Source of the DNA: Natronoplasma sp964602715
GTDB taxonomy: Archaea > Thermoplasmatota > Thermoplasmata > Halarchaeoplasmatales > Halarchaeoplasmataceae
Direction: 5' to 3'
NCBI GenBank assembly: GCA_964602715.1
Contig: CAZRSB010000002.1
Span: 15,509-79,508 of the forward strand
Length of the DNA stretch: 64,000 nucleotides
Shown one piece after another: positions 43,314 through 52,514 of the stretch (position 1 is the first letter of the stretch; each line of letters starts with the position of its first letter). The notes under the pieces were generated by a model, which saw nothing but the letters and a program-made list of their open reading frames with translations, was not told the origin of the DNA and ran no database searches. The position numbers and the translations under genes were made by a program.

Positions 43314-44501
43314 TCAAGCTGGTATATCAGATTTTTCAAAAACTATCAGTGCAGCTACAAATACAATAACCCCAATAATAACGAGCAAAATAAAGTCTTC
43401 GATTTTAAAAACATTGTCTAATAATATGGAATTATAGTCCCAATAAGTCGCGATGGTAAAAGTTCTCAAGAAATCGATAGCTTCTACCATATGTCCTGCC
43501 ATATGGAAAACATATTGTACAAGGATAACTCCAAAAGTAATTCCGATAGCAGACCGGGAGCTCTTGAATATGACTGCAAAAAGCATCGAGATCGCGATGA
43601 TAACTAAAAATAGTGGCCATGAGGCCAAAATAGACACTAAAAAAGTCAAAGTTCCTACACCTTCTAACTCTCCAATAGAGTAAGCAGAAAGAGTAATAGA
43701 TAGTCCTGTCATCAATAAAAGAACAAAAAGGAATAGACTTAGGGCCATGAACTTTTCTATCAAGTACTGCTTTTTAGAAAGAGGAGTTGAAAAAATGATA
43801 TCCATCCTGCGGTCATCAAAATCACTTCCTACACTCTTTACTGAGATATAGGCAAGATACAGCCCTACCAGCAATATAAACCAGGAATAGACCTCAACGG
43901 AAAAGAAACCTTCTATCTCATCCATCCTTACATCTTCTCGTCCAGCTGTAAACATTCTAAAGTAAGGTGTGTCCATCAATTCTTCTAAAGGATCGTCAGG
44001 TTCAACTGTAGAGTTGATGCCTACAGTGACCATCCCCTGCTCCAGCTCCAAGATCAAATCTTCAAATTCTTCTTCATCTAAATACCCATCAACGTCCTTT
44101 AAATCTTCTATAGCATCCATGTCCAAGACAGCGATGACTGCAAAATATCTCTCTTCTGGATCATCTTCAGTATGATTTATAGTAAATATTCTTTCTTCGA
44201 TTTCATCTCCTACAACTCTAGAAGTAGCCATGTGTGAAGATCTGTCTTCTAAAACACGGTAATGTTCAGTATATTCGTGGAACTCCCACTCCCAAGTCAA
44301 ATTTATTATCTCTACTTCATCTACATCTTCCCGAATCAGACTGACCAATTCTTGACCCTCTAGTTCTTCTTCTTTGAATTCCTCTTCAACTACTGGGTAT
44401 AACTGTCCCATCAATCCTACGATAAGCACAACAATAACTAAAAAGATCAGTAACCCCTTCCAACCCTTTTTAAATTCCATCAACATCGTTTTACCGAACA
44501 T
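43314..44501 (-). CDS. ABC-2 type exporter permease
   Basis: 395 residues. An N-terminal membrane helix (GLLIFLVIVVLIVGLMGQLY) is followed by a ~190-residue external domain and five more helices in the C-terminal half. DFDDRRMDIIFSTPLSKKQYL is the conserved cytoplasmic coupling region of ABC-2 permeases. It is a paralogue of the next gene upstream (the DERRMDIIFSTxLSKKQYL-type segment is shared). It is last in the operon tetR-ABC ATPase-permease-permease, so the two permeases probably form the heterodimeric channel. Substrate unknown. Confidence 0.88.
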   Translation of the reverse strand: MFGKTMLMEFKKGWKGLLIFLVIVVLIVGLMGQLYPVVEEEFKEEELEGQELVSLIREDVDEVEIINLTWEWEFHEYTEHYRVLEDRSSHMATSRVVGDEIEERIFTINHTEDDPEERYFAVIAVLDMDAIEDLKDVDGYLDEEEFEDLILELEQGMVTVGINSTVEPDDPLEELMDTPYFRMFTAGREDVRMDEIEGFFSVEVYSWFILLVGLYLAYISVKSVGSDFDDRRMDIIFSTPLSKKQYLIEKFMALSLFLFVLLLMTGLSITLSAYSIGELEGVGTLTFLVSILASWPLFLVIIAISMLFAVIFKSSRSAIGITFGVILVQYVFHMAGHMVEAIDFLRTFTIATYWDYNSILLDNVFKIEDFILLVIIGVIVFVAALIVFEKSDIPA

Positions 44502-44563
44502 GATATCTTTCTCCGATCCAGTTTGTTGATTTCAAACATAATTCATTTATCATCTCTTTCACC

Positions 44564-45640
44564 TCATGCTGGAATGTCTTTTTTTTCAAATAGTTGGATC
44601 GCTACTAGAATCAAAATTAATGAAAATCCAAAAATAAAAAGAAAATCACTCGTAGAGTAGATCTCGTCAAAAAGCATCGTTTCATGGTCCCAATAAGATA
44701 CGATAGTGTAAGATTCCAGATATTCAAGCCCTTCTGATATACCAGCTACTATGTTGAGTCCGAACTGAAATAATATTATCAAAAATGAAAATCCTATAGC
44801 TTTCCTTGAATTTTCAAAGTAAACTGCTCCTAAAATAGAGACCGAAATTATCACCATAAAAATAGGCAGAGAAAGAACGGATGATAAAATCAAAGCGGAA
44901 GAAGAAACAGTATTGAGTTCTCCTATAGATTCCACTCCTACTATCATAACAAGCCCGATGATGGTCAAGAGTACAAGCATGAATAAGCATAAAGTCGTAA
45001 ATTTCTCCAATAAATACTGCTTTTTTGATAGAGTCGTTGAGAAGATTATATCCATCCTTCTCTCTTCAAAATCTTTAGCAACGCTGTTCACTGAAACATA
45101 ACTTAAATAAAGTCCTATCAAAAGTACCCACCACATATCCCACAACATCGATATCATGCCCCGTATATCCCTGATATCTGTGCCCCATACTGCCTCAAAC
45201 CTGTCCAACCTGTCTACGGTTGATTGAATGCCTACCAGCTCCCTGTCTTCTTCACCTTCCCTCATAACTGCGAAGTATCTCTCTGGAGTTTCACCATCAA
45301 CTTTTTCTAATACTATCTCATGTGAACGATTTTCTATATTTTCCCATTTTTCTAGGGGTACTGTGAAAGTTTCTCTATTGCTCATAAGGACGGCATATAT
45401 GTTCTCATCATCTTTCTCCTCCCATCTCTCCCAATTCAATCTTACAGTTATATTATCATTATCTTCTACGATTTCGATATCAATGTTTTCTTCTCCTTCT
45501 AGTTTGTCCTCAAATCCAGCAGCTACCGATGGATGGGCCTGAATGAAACCTGCTATTAATAATACTACTATTATTAAAAAGATCAACAGACCTTTCCAGC
45601 TGTTTTTTAACTCCATCACCATCGTGTTCCCAAACTTCAT
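44564..45640 (-). CDS. ABC-2 type exporter permease
   Basis: 358 residues with the same plan as the following gene. N-terminal helix GLLIFLIIVVLLIAGFIQAH, an external domain of ~150 residues, then helices including ILILVAIQLFEKKDIPA at the end. The coupling segment is EERRMDIIFSTTLSKKQYLL. Its start overlaps the ATPase gene by 4 bases (ATGA), indicating coupled translation. With the 43314 protein it would form the membrane part of the exporter. Confidence 0.89.
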   Translation of the reverse strand: MKFGNTMVMELKNSWKGLLIFLIIVVLLIAGFIQAHPSVAAGFEDKLEGEENIDIEIVEDNDNITVRLNWERWEEKDDENIYAVLMSNRETFTVPLEKWENIENRSHEIVLEKVDGETPERYFAVMREGEEDRELVGIQSTVDRLDRFEAVWGTDIRDIRGMISMLWDMWWVLLIGLYLSYVSVNSVAKDFEERRMDIIFSTTLSKKQYLLEKFTTLCLFMLVLLTIIGLVMIVGVESIGELNTVSSSALILSSVLSLPIFMVIISVSILGAVYFENSRKAIGFSFLIILFQFGLNIVAGISEGLEYLESYTIVSYWDHETMLFDEIYSTSDFLFIFGFSLILILVAIQLFEKKDIPA

Positions 45641-46545
45641 TCACCATTGCCTCCACGAGAGTAATACGTCAAGAATAGCTGTTCTAAGCTGAATGTTTCT
45701 AAAGACATGTTAAGGATATTTTGTTTTGAGATGGCTTTTATCACTTTATCTAAGTTACTCGTTACAATCATCGTAGCTCTCCGTCCATCTATCTTAAAGT
45801 CCTCGATACCTTCCATTTGGAACAAACTCGCATCTACTGAGTTTTCGAATTCGACTTCCAATTTTTTTCCCATCTTCTCTTTGAGTGACTCGATCCTTTC
45901 TACGACCTGTAATTCGCCATTCCTTATGATAGCAACTCTATCACAAACTTCTTCAACTTCTGCCAATATGTGAGATGACATAAAGATGGTCTTGCCTTTC
46001 TCTTTTTCCTCACGCAGTAATTCATAACACTTCTGCTGCATCAATGGGTCTAGACCTGAGGTTGGTTCATCCATTATTATAAGATCTTGATCTGCCATGA
46101 AGGCCTGTACTATCCCGACTTTTTGTTTATTACCTTTGGATAGATTACCATATTTTCTGTTCATATCTAATTCTAAACGTTCCGCTAAGTCTATCATCCT
46201 GTTTTTATCAGAAACACCACTTTGTGACAACAAATAATTTAAGATCGTCTCAACCTTCAAGTCAGAGTACATACCGAAATCTCCCGGGAGATAACCAGTG
46301 TTTCTTCTTATCTCTATCGAATCTTCATGGGAATCTAGGCCAAAAATTTTTACATTCCCATCTGTTTTTTGCAGTAGACCCAAACAAGTCCGAATTGTTG
46401 TTGTTTTCCCAGCTCCATTAGGTCCTAAAAAACCCAGTATTTCCCCTTTGTATACATCCAAATCAAGGTTTTTTATTCCTATCACATCTCCATATTTTTT
46501 TGTAAGATTTCTTATTTTCATTACAGGTTGTTTTTTTTCCTTCAT
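45637..46545 (-). CDS. ABC transporter ATP-binding protein (drug/lipid exporter type)
   Basis: 302 residues. Walker A is GPNGAGKTTT (about residue 39-48), signature LSKGNKQKVG, Walker B LIIMDEPTSGLD and switch His MSSHILAEVEEV. The C-terminal ~80 residues are the regulatory tail common to CcmA/DrrA-type exporters. It drives the two ABC-2 permeases encoded downstream. It follows the TetR gene by only 3 bases, so regulator and exporter are one transcript from the tetR promoter. Confidence 0.95.
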   Translation of the reverse strand: MKEKKQPVMKIRNLTKKYGDVIGIKNLDLDVYKGEILGFLGPNGAGKTTTIRTCLGLLQKTDGNVKIFGLDSHEDSIEIRRNTGYLPGDFGMYSDLKVETILNYLLSQSGVSDKNRMIDLAERLELDMNRKYGNLSKGNKQKVGIVQAFMADQDLIIMDEPTSGLDPLMQQKCYELLREEKEKGKTIFMSSHILAEVEEVCDRVAIIRNGELQVVERIESLKEKMGKKLEVEFENSVDASLFQMEGIEDFKIDGRRATMIVTSNLDKVIKAISKQNILNMSLETFSLEQLFLTYYSRGGNGE

Positions 46546-46548
46546 GAT

Positions 46549-47193
46549 TTATCTCTCCCTCGATTCTTTGATGATTTTTTTTATTTCTCCCTCATATCTT
46601 TCATAAATCGAAGTCAAAAAATCATTTTCGGTACCTAACAATCGTTCTACTATCGATGCTCCTGCCATCATATCTCCAAATATGTCTTCAGAGAATGAGT
46701 TCTCTATCAGGAACAATCTTCCATAAAGCCAAAATTTTATAGTTTGTTCTGGATAGTTAGTCTCGAATATACCTTCATCTATACCCTGCTCTACTATCTT
46801 TGTAAGATATGGAGTCATCATTTCGACCATTTCGGTGTATAGCGGGTAGAATATCTTGGGCTCATCTCTGATCGGTAAGAAAGCTCCTAAAAACTCTTTC
46901 TTAGATTTAATTTGAAATGCCACATTTACAAATTCGATGAATTTTTCGTCGGCACTTTTTTTGCTGTCTTCTGTTATTTGTATGAGTTCATTTTCCATCT
47001 CATCTGCAGCTTTCATAGCTATTTCTTCTATCATTTCTTCCTTTGACTTAAAATAATAGTAAAAAAGGCCGTGAGAAACCCCTACTTCGTTACATATATC
47101 ATCTATTGAAGTTTCCTCATAGCCTTTCTCATAAAATAGCTCAGATGCTGCCTCAACGATTTTTTTTTCGGTCATCAAGTCTTCATCCTCCAT
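46549..47193 (-). CDS. TetR-family repressor of the exporter operon
   Basis: 214 residues. The N-terminal HTH (KIVEAASELFYEKGYEET, SIDDICNEVGVSHGLFYYYF) is the classic TetR signature, with recognition helix GVSHGLFYYYF. The C-terminal ligand-binding domain is all-helical. It is the first gene of the exporter operon. An operator TGAC-N5-GTCA lies 11 bases before its ATG, at the predicted start site, and a near-identical site precedes the RND gene. It should repress both until an inducer, probably a toxic amphiphile, binds. Confidence 0.94.
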   Translation of the reverse strand: MEDEDLMTEKKIVEAASELFYEKGYEETSIDDICNEVGVSHGLFYYYFKSKEEMIEEIAMKAADEMENELIQITEDSKKSADEKFIEFVNVAFQIKSKKEFLGAFLPIRDEPKIFYPLYTEMVEMMTPYLTKIVEQGIDEGIFETNYPEQTIKFWLYGRLFLIENSFSEDIFGDMMAGASIVERLLGTENDFLTSIYERYEGEIKKIIKESRER

Positions 47194-47203
47194 AACAAAC
47201 CAC

Positions 47204-47222
47204 TGACTGACTGTCAGTTAAT
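47204..47222. promoter_or_regulatory. TetR operator at the tetR/ABC promoter
   Basis: TGACTGACTGTCAGTTAAT: arms TGAC and GTCA with a 5-base spacer. A perfect 13-base palindrome ACTGAC-T-GTCAGT lies within. It covers the predicted transcription start, 25 bases from the TATA box at 47233-47248. Confidence 0.75.
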
Positions 47223-47232
47223 ATGTTTACTA

Positions 47233-47248
47233 CTTATTTATATTTTTT
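47233..47248 (-). promoter_or_regulatory. TATA box of tetR-ABC operon
   Basis: On the minus strand AAAAAATATAAATAAG, centred about 47 bases before the tetR ATG. It predicts a start near 47214, inside the operator. Confidence 0.65.
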
Positions 47249-47372
47249 GCAAACACCGTCTTCACAATTTACTGAAAAACGCTTCGATTCTTTGCAAAAG
47301 TTTCTTTAGTGTGCAGGACTAGCTGTGGATGACGAGGAAGTTATTCCTCAAAGTTGCGTCTTCCACTATTAT

Positions 47373-50300
47373 TCATTTTTTTGTTTCATCCCATTTAGCC
47401 CAAACCATTAGGAACGCTGGAAGAACAAAAACCGCTACTATGAAACTGAATAAAAGAGCTAAAGCAGTAATACTACCGAATTGAGCTATAGGATATATCT
47501 CGGAAGTCGAAAGCACTCCAAAAGCGGCAATAGTAGTGACCGCAGAACCAAAGATCGCTCCACCCGTGTTTTGTACAGTCATATGCATCGCTTCGTAAAG
47601 ATCATCACATAGAGACCGTTCTTCTAGGAATCTATGGGAGATATGTATGCTGTAATCTACCCCCATACCTACAGTTAGAGCTGTTACTGTGACGGTCATG
47701 ACATTTAAGGGTATATCAGCAACGTACATGGTTCCAAGAATCCAAAGTGTTGCAAGACCGACTGGAATTGTAGTCAAAATTCCAACTGGTAATGATTTGT
47801 CCTTGAAGTAAAAGACTATACTCAAGGTTGAACCCACTATTATGAGGGTGAGGATCAAAGATTGAATTTGAGTATCTGTTAATTCGCTAGTAGTTTCTTG
47901 GGCTAACATGGAATTGCTTGTTATTTTCGGGGTGAACCCGGCCTCTTTTAATGGTTCAACATCCCTTTCTAACTCTTCTTCAAGTACAGCAGCATTATCT
48001 AGGTCTCTAGCTATTTTTTCTCCATCCTCAACTAACCTAATTATACCAACTGTATATCTGTAATCATCGTTAATTGATGTTCGATTTAGAACACTTCCTA
48101 TCGCGTTTCTGCTTTCTTCGAACTCAAAGAGCATGTTGTATAGCTCGGTAATATTGTCGTCAGGGATACCGTTATCGTTAAGGTCACTTGCTTCAAATGC
48201 GTCTATTATTGTTCTATTATATTCTGGGCTCCCTCTTGGAGCCGTTCCAAAGTTCTGAAGAACCGTAAGCGGTGAACGAACATCTCCTCCATTTCCTCCT
48301 ACCATCTCGCTATCTCGAATATTTTTTGTGGTTTCATTTACAGCATAAAGAAACTCACTATTGTCTATTTCTTCTCCATCAATCAAGATATAGGCATAGG
48401 ATGTTTCAACCTCAAACCGTTCTGATAAATATTTTATATTCTCACTTTGAGGTTGATCTTCAGGTAGAAAATCCTCGATATCAAATGTAGTATCTACATT
48501 AGCTGCACCATAAATCGATCCACCAGTTACCAATAGTACAACCAAAAGGACGATCCATGGATGCCTATCTGATGCGTCCGCAGAGGCAGACAAAATACCA
48601 CATATGAAATCTTGCCCTCGGCTTTTAGCTTTTTTAGCCAGTTGGTTAGCAGAATTCTTTTTATTTTTTTCTTTTTTCTTCTTTTTCTCTTTTCGTTCAT
48701 CATATAGTTGTACTACAGAAGGCAAGAAAGTAGTCATCAATATCAAGCTAGAAGTGATTCCCACGGCTGCAAGTGTACCGAATTGCTGCATAGCTCCTAT
48801 CTCACTGATTCGATTAGAAAGGAAACCTATCGCAGTGGTAAAAGTTGTGAGCACAAGGGCGCCTCCCACTGCCAAAATAGCTATGGAAGTGGATTCTTTT
48901 GGAGTATATTTTCTTTTTCTTTCTTCTCTGTATCTCATAACCATGTGGATCCCGTAATCTATCACCAATCCTGTTATGAGTATAGGTACAGCTATGATCA
49001 TAGGATTGAAATCATATCCCATCAACACCCCAAATCCAAAAGTCCATACGATTGCGATTCCCAATGCGCTAAGACTCAAAACAGTTTCGACAAAAGAACG
49101 GAACACGATGAAAAGAATTATAACAACAAGTATGAAAGCTATCGGTAAAAGTCTATTCATGCTCCTATCTGCACTTTCGTTTATCTCTTCCATCATAACT
49201 TGACCAGCAGAGACTCTGATCTCTGAATGTTCAGGCACATCGTCACCGATCTCGATTATTCTTCTCTGAGCGTCCAATCTATCTTCTCTTTCAACCTCTG
49301 GATCCATGAAAATCAAACCAATGGAGCTTTCGGCTCGGATATCTTCAGGGGAGAAATATTTGTCAACAGTTCCTGTGATCATTCCGTCCATCTGGTCCAG
49401 CATCGGTCCCAATCTTAGAGCGCTTTCGAACATCTCTTCGGTTTCTTCTACGGCGGTTCTGTTCTCGGTCACTGATTTGAGATAACTCTTCTGTAATCTC
49501 TCAGCCTCCCAATCCATTTCAGCCGAATTGTAAGTAGTTTTTATTTGTTCAAGGATTAGTTCCATCTCAGCAAGATACTCAATACCCTTATTTATGGGTG
49601 ACAAGATCTCTCTTACTGATTCATTCAATTCAGAAGAATCATATTCTATTAGATCCTGGACAATCCCCTTTACATCGTCATCATCCATGCCCTCTAGACG
49701 TTCCTTTTTTTCATCGATAGATAGTTCAAGCGAAGGAGGTTCCTCTAACCCATCAATCCCTTCTATATCGATCTGGCCCATCGGTTCAGCTATCCCAAAA
49801 AAGCTCAAGGCCATCTTTCGGACGAGAGTTTTCTCTTCCTGATAACCTTCTTCCTCCAACATATAATCTAACATCATCCCCGTTCCTTCTACGAAATTCA
49901 AAAATTCATCTAGTGCCTCTTCCAGCGCGGGGGATGGTTCTTTCTCACTCATCTCGAGTAGCCATTGATCTATATAAGCTGAAAGCTCCTCGTTTGTAAC
50001 TTCTTCATCATCCATCATCCAAATGAGTTCTCCAAAATCTTCTTCATATTCACCCATCACTGCCCAATATCCTGGATTAGAGATGATATTCGACATCGAG
50101 ATCATAGTTTGGTTCGCACCCAAAAAACCCTCTCCAGAGGGATCATTTTCTAGAAATGTATGCATCAACTCTGTATTGATCGATAGCGAGTTGTACATAT
50201 GTTGGAACATCTCTGTCTGATTTTCTACCGTAGAATAAGCCCCTCTAGACTGCTGTATAACTAGATTCTCAAAAAAGAGAGTTTGATTCGCCATCAGCAA

Positions 50301-50693
50301 GTTGCTCGCCAAAGTGTTTACGCCTGTAGGAGCTTCAGGTGTGCCCGCAAGAGTAAGATTGACCCTCTCGTCTTCTAAGAGAGCCTCCTCGAAAATCAAC
50401 ATATCTCTCAACACGTCCACGGTAAAAACGTCTCCGCCATCGGCAGTAAAAGCTACCTGTACCATCTCTTCTTCTCTGCCAAAATATTCTCTGATAGTTG
50501 AAAGATACTTCTGTTTGGGTCTGTCAGGTTCGAATTGCTCTTCTTCAGTATCCATTTCCATTCCACTGGCTAACAGACCCATTATCATACTGAAGATGAT
50601 GATAACAGTTATGATTTTTTTAGGATGCCCACTAACTAAATCAGGGAACCATCCTAGATAAGATCTTTTTTTGTTTTTGCTAGATTTATTCAT
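47373..50693 (-). CDS. RND/MMPL superfamily exporter (HAE3 type)
   Basis: 1106 residues in two homologous halves, each with one N-terminal helix, a large external loop and a five-helix bundle (12 helices). Conserved charged motifs in helices are visible as IVDYGIHMVMRYREER in the first half and VDYSIHISHRFLEER in the second. They are preceded by FNPMIIAVPILITG and LNVMTVTVTALTVGMG. Archaeal HAE3/HpnN-like proteins move hydrophobic or lipid-like compounds using the proton gradient. The gene is monocistronic, with a ~130-base leader holding the second TetR operator at the predicted promoter. It is probably co-induced with the ABC exporter. Confidence 0.93.
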   Translation of the reverse strand: MNKSSKNKKRSYLGWFPDLVSGHPKKIITVIIIFSMIMGLLASGMEMDTEEEQFEPDRPKQKYLSTIREYFGREEEMVQVAFTADGGDVFTVDVLRDMLIFEEALLEDERVNLTLAGTPEAPTGVNTLASNLLMANQTLFFENLVIQQSRGAYSTVENQTEMFQHMYNSLSINTELMHTFLENDPSGEGFLGANQTMISMSNIISNPGYWAVMGEYEEDFGELIWMMDDEEVTNEELSAYIDQWLLEMSEKEPSPALEEALDEFLNFVEGTGMMLDYMLEEEGYQEEKTLVRKMALSFFGIAEPMGQIDIEGIDGLEEPPSLELSIDEKKERLEGMDDDDVKGIVQDLIEYDSSELNESVREILSPINKGIEYLAEMELILEQIKTTYNSAEMDWEAERLQKSYLKSVTENRTAVEETEEMFESALRLGPMLDQMDGMITGTVDKYFSPEDIRAESSIGLIFMDPEVEREDRLDAQRRIIEIGDDVPEHSEIRVSAGQVMMEEINESADRSMNRLLPIAFILVVIILFIVFRSFVETVLSLSALGIAIVWTFGFGVLMGYDFNPMIIAVPILITGLVIDYGIHMVMRYREERKRKYTPKESTSIAILAVGGALVLTTFTTAIGFLSNRISEIGAMQQFGTLAAVGITSSLILMTTFLPSVVQLYDERKEKKKKKEKNKKNSANQLAKKAKSRGQDFICGILSASADASDRHPWIVLLVVLLVTGGSIYGAANVDTTFDIEDFLPEDQPQSENIKYLSERFEVETSYAYILIDGEEIDNSEFLYAVNETTKNIRDSEMVGGNGGDVRSPLTVLQNFGTAPRGSPEYNRTIIDAFEASDLNDNGIPDDNITELYNMLFEFEESRNAIGSVLNRTSINDDYRYTVGIIRLVEDGEKIARDLDNAAVLEEELERDVEPLKEAGFTPKITSNSMLAQETTSELTDTQIQSLILTLIIVGSTLSIVFYFKDKSLPVGILTTIPVGLATLWILGTMYVADIPLNVMTVTVTALTVGMGVDYSIHISHRFLEERSLCDDLYEAMHMTVQNTGGAIFGSAVTTIAAFGVLSTSEIYPIAQFGSITALALLFSFIVAVFVLPAFLMVWAKWDETKK

Positions 50694-50812
50694 TTTTAAA
50701 CCTCATCGCTATTTAATTGATTAATTTTCTCCATACTTTTATTAATATTTCAATATGGATGATTATATCATTATGAGAGCTTTCTCGTACAAATTGCTCT
50801 TTTAGTAAATTT

Positions 50813-50831
50813 TGACCGATAGTCAGTTGAT
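50813..50831. promoter_or_regulatory. Second TetR operator, at the RND promoter
   Basis: TGACCGATAGTCAGTTGAT: 15 of 19 positions equal to the tetR site, same TGAC-N5-GTCA-GTT pattern and orientation. It lies 25 bases from TATA-like GTATTAATAAG (50846-50856, minus strand), so over the start site. Confidence 0.7.
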
Positions 50832-50845
50832 GAATAACTTGCCAT

Positions 50846-50856
50846 CTTATTAATAC
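50846..50856 (-). promoter_or_regulatory. TATA box of the RND exporter gene
   Basis: GTATTAATAAG on the minus strand, predicting transcription from near 50825 with a ~130-base leader before the ATG at 50693. The box lies just upstream of the phosphatase gene's stop codon (50885). Confidence 0.5.
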
Positions 50857-50884
50857 TTTTTGAAAACACATTCGAGACCAAATC

Positions 50885-51493
50885 TCAATCTTCTCTAAAA
50901 GAAGTGTCTCCAAATTTGATTATTTTTGATTCTTCATCAGAAAAATCTATGATGTTTAAACATCCTTCCTTCAATTCAGGAGGTTTCCATAGATCACGAA
51001 GAGGTCTCCCTTCAAAGTAAGACATCATGAGTTTAGAGGCACAGCCATGAGAAACTACCAAGATATTACCGTCATCATTTGACACTATTTCTTTTAAAAA
51101 AGATTCTGTTCTACGCTTTACATCATAAAAGCTCTCTCCTGAAATCGGTTCGTATTCATGCGGATTTTTCCAAAAATCGTGATAAATCCCTGGAAATCTT
51201 TTTTTTATCATTTTTGACCTAGTACCTTCCCACTTACCCATATTGATCTCTTTGATTCTTTCGTCCTTTTTTATATCAAGATCTTTATTTTCAGTGGCGA
51301 TTTCAGCTGTTCTTAGTGTTCTTCCCAGCGGACTTGAATAGACTTTAGAAAGCTTTTCTTCCTCTAAACGTTCTTTTAAGGCTTCAGCTTGTTTGATACC
51401 TTTTTCAGTTAAAGGAGCGTCTTTCCAACCTTGAAGCCTATTCTCTTTGTTCCAGACCGTTTGACCGTGTCTAATTATATATAATCTACCCAT
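50885..51493 (-). CDS. Histidine phosphatase (phosphoglycerate mutase family)
   Basis: 202 residues from ATG 51493; an upstream in-frame ATG at 51535 would add 14 residues before the family's opening strand. The active-site RHG motif is in YIIRHGQTVWNKENRLQGW, and the second histidine in ILVVSHGCASKLMM. Glu in REINMGKWEG-type segment (KEINMGKWEGTRS) completes the site. Such enzymes act on small phosphates (for example sugar phosphates, alpha-ribazole phosphate) or as cofactor-dependent mutase; the exact reaction is not readable. Monocistronic; it shares its 3' region with the RND promoter. Confidence 0.9.
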   Translation of the reverse strand: MGRLYIIRHGQTVWNKENRLQGWKDAPLTEKGIKQAEALKERLEEEKLSKVYSSPLGRTLRTAEIATENKDLDIKKDERIKEINMGKWEGTRSKMIKKRFPGIYHDFWKNPHEYEPISGESFYDVKRRTESFLKEIVSNDDGNILVVSHGCASKLMMSYFEGRPLRDLWKPPELKEGCLNIIDFSDEESKIIKFGDTSFRED

Positions 51494-51548
51494 GCATGTG
51501 CTAAGTGAAGTCAAATGTTTAAAATTTTTCGGCAAAAAAAGAAAAAAT

Positions 51549-52109
51549 TTAGAATTGAGCTTTAAAATGTTCTCTCAGTTTGTCATCGGATATATTGATA
51601 CCTAAGATGTATCCCGCTTCATTCTTTCTGTCTAGGTTTACAGAAAAATCTTCTTTATCGAAATATAAGGGATTAAATCTCAACATCAATTTTTTATATA
51701 TTATCTTTTCAATTTTCTTTACAGACCTAATAGATTCGACTTCTACCACCTCTTCGATGTCTTGGAGAGCATCCTTGATTTCGGTAGAGGGATCCTCACC
51801 ATGTGAAATTTTCTTTGCAGATTTTTTTAGCTTCTTCTCTGCATCATTTATTTCATTTTCTGTATACTCAGTAATACCTACGTTTTTTTCGATCTTTTTT
51901 TCATCGATGGAAGCCTCTTCCGCCGTTTTCTCTATCATCTTTTCATCCGTATCTTCTAAATGAGGTCTCCAATACTCATATTCTTCGATCTCTTCTTGAT
52001 CATTTATATATTCATCCATTATTTCTTCGAGTTTCTTAGCAAAAGCACAGATATCTTCCCACTCACCTTCAAACCGTAGGCCTGAGTTTGTAAATTTTAC
52101 CTCCTTCAT
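51549..52109 (-). CDS. DUF5828 family protein
   Basis: 186 residues. The pattern GLRFEGEWEDICAFAKKLEE, then YEYWRPHLEDTDEKMIEKTAEEASI, then a C-terminal KLMLRFNPLYFDKEDFSVNL and YILGINISDDKLREHF matches the DUF5828 proteins known from haloarchaea. Cytoplasmic, acidic, no known function; the middle is a long predicted helix. The ATG at 52109 is chosen because a TATA box (ATTTTATATAGT, 52131-52142) lies 27 bases upstream, making the mRNA leaderless. The longer frame starting at 52199 would begin before the promoter. Confidence 0.75.
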   Translation of the reverse strand: MKEVKFTNSGLRFEGEWEDICAFAKKLEEIMDEYINDQEEIEEYEYWRPHLEDTDEKMIEKTAEEASIDEKKIEKNVGITEYTENEINDAEKKLKKSAKKISHGEDPSTEIKDALQDIEEVVEVESIRSVKKIEKIIYKKLMLRFNPLYFDKEDFSVNLDRKNEAGYILGINISDDKLREHFKAQF

Positions 52110-52130
52110 GGCAATGGTAAATTTAAATTG

Positions 52131-52142
52131 ACTATATAAAAT
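52131..52142 (-). promoter_or_regulatory. TATA box of the DUF5828 gene
   Basis: ATTTTATATAGT on the minus strand, 27 bases from the ATG at 52109. It is close to the opposing cspA-type promoter at 52171. Confidence 0.65.
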
Positions 52143-52170
52143 TTGGTTTTTGCCGGGCGTGTTACCCATA

Positions 52171-52180
52171 ACTATAAATG
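52171..52180 (+). promoter_or_regulatory. TATA box of the cold-shock gene
   Basis: ACTATAAATG, predicting a start near 52200 and a ~40-base leader that carries a strong GGAGGTGA ribosome site (52228-52235), unusual in a genome with many leaderless genes. Confidence 0.6.
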
Positions 52181-52240
52181 CAAGAGGCTGGTAGTACAAT
52201 CACGCGTAGTGTAGAAATGATGAGAATGGAGGTGAACTAA

Positions 52241-52438
52241 ATGAAAGGAGAAGTAAAGTTCTTTAATACCATGAAAAATTTTGGTTTCATCAAACCCGAT
52301 GAGGGCGATGAGGATCTTTTTGTTCATGAAAGCGATGTAGAAAGTATGGGCTATCTGAACGAAGGAGATAAAGTTGAGTTCGAAACAGAACAAAGCGATA
52401 GAGGTCCTAGGGCTGTTAACGTTAAAAAGGTAAATTAA
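52241..52438 (+). CDS. CspA-family cold-shock protein
   Basis: 65 residues, a single cold-shock OB fold. RNP1 is KNFGFIKP and RNP2 is DLFVHESDV, both complete; GEVKFFNTMKNFGFI and GDKVEFETEQSDRGPRAVNV follow the bacterial consensus. It binds single-stranded RNA/DNA and melts structure, aiding growth at low temperature. Bacterial-type Csp genes are patchily spread in archaea and are probably acquired. Strong ribosome site GGAGGTGA 5 bases before the ATG; monocistronic. Confidence 0.96.
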   Translation: MKGEVKFFNTMKNFGFIKPDEGDEDLFVHESDVESMGYLNEGDKVEFETEQSDRGPRAVNVKKVN

Positions 52439-52514
52439 ATTTTGTTATCTTTGAATCCACGTTTTATATTCCTTAATTTTCGGAACCTAAAAATCTTTTT
52501 TTATTTTTAAATTT

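Noticed and set aside
50713..50913. 66-codon minus-strand frame between the RND gene and the phosphatase
   Set aside because: It begins inside the phosphatase gene, and the predicted RND promoter and operator sit within it. No homology visible.
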